Assembly: GCA_030696045.1 (NCBI GenBank)
Contig: JAUYNO010000012.1
Location: 1-64,000 of the forward strand
Length of the DNA stretch: 64,000 bases
Direction of reading: 5' to 3'
Origin: Stagnimonas sp.
Lineage (GTDB): Bacteria > Pseudomonadota > Gammaproteobacteria > Nevskiales > Nevskiaceae
Shown here: positions 62,368 through 64,000 of the stretch, piece after piece
How the letters are laid out: every line of letters begins with the position of its first letter
Position numbering within the stretch: the first letter of the stretch is position 1
The notes under the pieces: model-generated
What the model saw: only the letters and a program-made list of their open reading frames with translations
The model's database searches: none
Told to the model about the DNA's origin: nothing
Position numbers and translations under genes: made by a program

Positions 62368-62379
62368 CTGAGAAATCCT

Positions 62380-62691
62380 TTAGCCCACCAGTTCTTTGCT
62401 GGACTTGAAGAAACGAACCTTCTTGTCGCCTTCAACCCGGAAACCGACGCGCTCGCCCTTGCCCGACTTCGGGTTGAACAGCAGCACGTTGGACACGTCG
62501 ATCGGCATTTCCTTCTCGACGATGCCACCGGCGACGCCCGCGTTGGGGTTGCCCTTCTGGTGCTTCTTGGCGACGTTGACGCCGGAAACAACCAGCTTGC
62601 CGGTGTCGAGGACCTGGGCGACGGTGCCGCGCTTGCCCTTGTCCTTGCCGGTGGTGACGATCACATCGTCGCCCTTCTTGATCTTGTTCAT
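62380..62691 (-). CDS. rplX: 50S ribosomal protein L24
   Basis: The 103-residue protein opens [20 protein letters not shown], the KOW motif of L24, and continues with the [14 protein letters not shown] segment. Confidence 0.98.
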   Translation of the reverse strand: MNKIKKGDDVIVTTGKDKGKRGTVAQVLDTGKLVVSGVNVAKKHQKGNPNAGVAGGIVEKEMPIDVSNVLLFNPKSGKGERVGFRVEGDKKVRFFKSSKELVG

Positions 62692-62705
62692 GTCTTCAAA
62701 ATCCT

Positions 62706-63071
62706 TCAGATCACTTCCGGAGCCAGCGACACGATCTTCATGAATTTCTCACGCAGCTCGCGGGTGACGGGCCCAAAGATACGGGTGCCGATCGGCTCCA
62801 GCTTGGTGGTCAGCAGCACCGCCGCGTTGGTATCGAAGCGGATGGCGGAGCCGTCGTTACGGCGGATCGGATGACGGGTGCGAACGACAACGGCGTCGTG
62901 CACTTCGCCCTTCTTGACCTTGCCACGCGGGATCGCGTCCTTGACGGTGACCTTGATCAGGTCACCAACATTGGCGTAGCGGCGATAGGTCGAACCCTTG
63001 ACCTGGATCACCTGCACCAGCTTGGCACCGCTGTTGTCAGCGGCCACCAGGAATGATTCTTGTTGAAGCAT
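62706..63071 (-). CDS. rplN: 50S ribosomal protein L14
   Basis: The 121-residue protein has the invariant A-D-N-S-G-A-K core and [15 protein letters not shown] signature. Its first residues M-L-Q-Q-E-S differ slightly from the common M-I-Q-x-Q-T. Confidence 0.98.
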   Translation of the reverse strand: MLQQESFLVAADNSGAKLVQVIQVKGSTYRRYANVGDLIKVTVKDAIPRGKVKKGEVHDAVVVRTRHPIRRNDGSAIRFDTNAAVLLTTKLEPIGTRIFGPVTRELREKFMKIVSLAPEVI

Positions 63072-63082
63072 GACCGGGCTCC

Positions 63083-63355
63083 TTAGCCGTGCGCTTTTTC
63101 AAGGACTTCCAGCAGCTTGTGATGCTTGCTGCGGGACAGCGGACGGGTCTCGACGATGGCGACCAGGTCGCCCTCGGCGCAGACGTTGTTCTCGTCGTGG
63201 GCGTGGAGCTTGGTGCTCTTGCGCACGTACTTGCCGTAAAGCGGGTGCTTGACCTGACGCTCAACCAGCACGGTGATGGTCTTGTCCATCTTGCTGCTGG
63301 TGACGCGGCCGACGACGCGGCGCTCGGGCTTGGTGGTGACGGTCTGCTCGCTCAT
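63083..63355 (-). CDS. rpsQ: 30S ribosomal protein S17
   Basis: The 90-residue protein has the OB-fold motif [17 protein letters not shown] and ends [14 protein letters not shown]. Its start overlaps the rpmC stop by four bases. Confidence 0.98.
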   Translation of the reverse strand: MSEQTVTTKPERRVVGRVTSSKMDKTITVLVERQVKHPLYGKYVRKSTKLHAHDENNVCAEGDLVAIVETRPLSRSKHHKLLEVLEKAHG

Positions 63356-63561
63356 TTCGCGCTCGCCTTCTTGGTCATCGCGGTCTTCAGGCGGGCAATG
63401 TTCTTGCGGGCCTGGCGGACCAGATGGGACTTGGTGGGCTGGCCCAGGGCAGCCTGCATGCGCAGGTTGAACTGCTCCTTGCGGAGCGAGGCCAGTTCCT
63501 CGGTGAGCTCGGCCGGAGTCTTGGCCAGCAGCTCTTTGTAGTGTTCGCTGTTTTTCTTCAT
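63352..63561 (-). CDS. rpmC: 50S ribosomal protein L29
   Basis: The 69-residue two-helix protein has the L29 signature [12 protein letters not shown] and R-Q-A-R-K-N-I-A-R. The N-terminus (M-K-K-N-S-E-H-Y) is a little longer than in E. coli. Confidence 0.97.
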   Translation of the reverse strand: MKKNSEHYKELLAKTPAELTEELASLRKEQFNLRMQAALGQPTKSHLVRQARKNIARLKTAMTKKASAK

Positions 63562-63571
63562 GGCAGCCGCC

Positions 63572-63985
63572 TTACATGATGGTGCGCTGGACGAACGAAG
63601 TCTTCACCGGCAGCTTCGCGGCGGCCAGGCGGAACGCCTCGCGAGCCTCGACTTCGGTGACCCCTTCCAGTTCGTAGATCATCTTGCCGGGCTGCACCTT
63701 GGCCACCCAGTACTCGACGTTGCCCTTGCCGGAGCCCATGCGGACTTCCAGCGGCTTCTTGGTGATCGGCACGTCCGGGAACACGCGGATCCACATCTTG
63801 CCGCCACGCTTGACATAGCGGGTGATGACGCGACGTGCGGCTTCGATCTGGCGGGCGGTCAGCGCGCCCCACTCGGAGCTCTTCAGGCCGAATTCGCCGA
63901 AGCTCACCTTGTTGCCGTTCAGGGCCAGACCGCGGTTACGGCCTTTCTGTTGTTTGCGGTACTTGGTCCGCTTGGGCTGCATCAT
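63572..63985 (-). CDS. rplP: 50S ribosomal protein L16
   Basis: The 137-residue protein opens [16 protein letters not shown] and has the [20 protein letters not shown] core. AAGGAG lies seven bases upstream. A TAA in minus-strand reading at 63997-63999 is probably the stop of rpsC, whose body lies outside the window. Confidence 0.98.
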   Translation of the reverse strand: MMQPKRTKYRKQQKGRNRGLALNGNKVSFGEFGLKSSEWGALTARQIEAARRVITRYVKRGGKMWIRVFPDVPITKKPLEVRMGSGKGNVEYWVAKVQPGKMIYELEGVTEVEAREAFRLAAAKLPVKTSFVQRTIM

Positions 63986-64000
63986 GGGAGTGCTCCTTAA

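Noticed and set aside
54279-63985. Anything novel in the ribosomal protein genes themselves
   Set aside because: Order, lengths and signatures are the standard gammaproteobacterial spc-alpha arrangement; only the rpmJ-rpsM gap and the rpsN-rpsH hairpin stand out.

Overview
The window is ordinary chromosomal DNA from a high-G+C gammaproteobacterium. The closest fit is the Lysobacterales/Xanthomonadales. The evidence for this is the petABC-sspAB order, the phoH-ybeY-corC order, the rsmI-lpoA-yraN-diaA order, many TonB-dependent receptors, DUF1302 proteins, and GC-rich palindromic repeats that have entered coding sequence. This placement is an inference from gene content; no marker search was possible. 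I see no rRNA or tRNA gene, prophage, insertion sequence or CRISPR array.

Layout. 1-3284 (+): end of an OmpA-domain gene and four tightly packed, unrecognised envelope or secreted proteins, two with internal duplications. 3350-6206 (+): quinone oxidoreductase, low-molecular-weight phosphatase and miaB. 6329-12513 (+): a five-gene signalling cassette with overlapping ends (TonB receptor, YfiR-like protein, histidine kinase, receiver-DUF3369 protein, receiver-kinase). 12587-16318 (+): phoH, ybeY, corC and a DUF4105 membrane protein; the 5' end of ybeY has been replaced by a palindromic repeat holding a G12 run. 16315-25524: mixed metabolic genes, including an MFS-acyltransferase fusion, an alpha/beta hydrolase carrying an in-frame repeat insertion, an orphan ATP-grasp protein and a type II NADH dehydrogenase. 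25626-30149: a BPSL0067-like amidase, then rsmI / lpoA-yraN-diaA. 30271-31367 (+): a two-gene accessory cassette, a three-helix membrane protein and a prokaryotic-YEATS (pYEATS) protein, placed where dolP usually follows diaA. 31397-37709: FAD-linked oxidase, lipoprotein esterase, sspBA and the cytochrome bc1 operon. 37994-43347 (-): two tandem DUF1302 outer-membrane proteins. 43672-48899 (-): an EamA exporter and an oligopeptide ABC transporter with a single ATPase. 48963-54214: a TonB receptor between two iron/2-oxoglutarate oxygenases. 54279-63985 (-): the spc and alpha ribosomal operons from rplP to rplQ, including secY, rpoA and a 37-residue rpmJ.

Recurrent theme. Long palindromes sit directly at the stop codons of minus-strand genes (after rpmJ, the oligopeptide ATPase and the first DUF1302 gene). 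Two of them are diverged copies of one element with GTGAATAAA-type termini. Related GC-rich palindromes have been fixed inside two reading frames.

The best candidate for an undescribed system is the membrane protein plus pYEATS pair at 30271-31367. The five-gene receptor-to-phosphorelay cassette and the TonB receptor with its two oxygenases come next.
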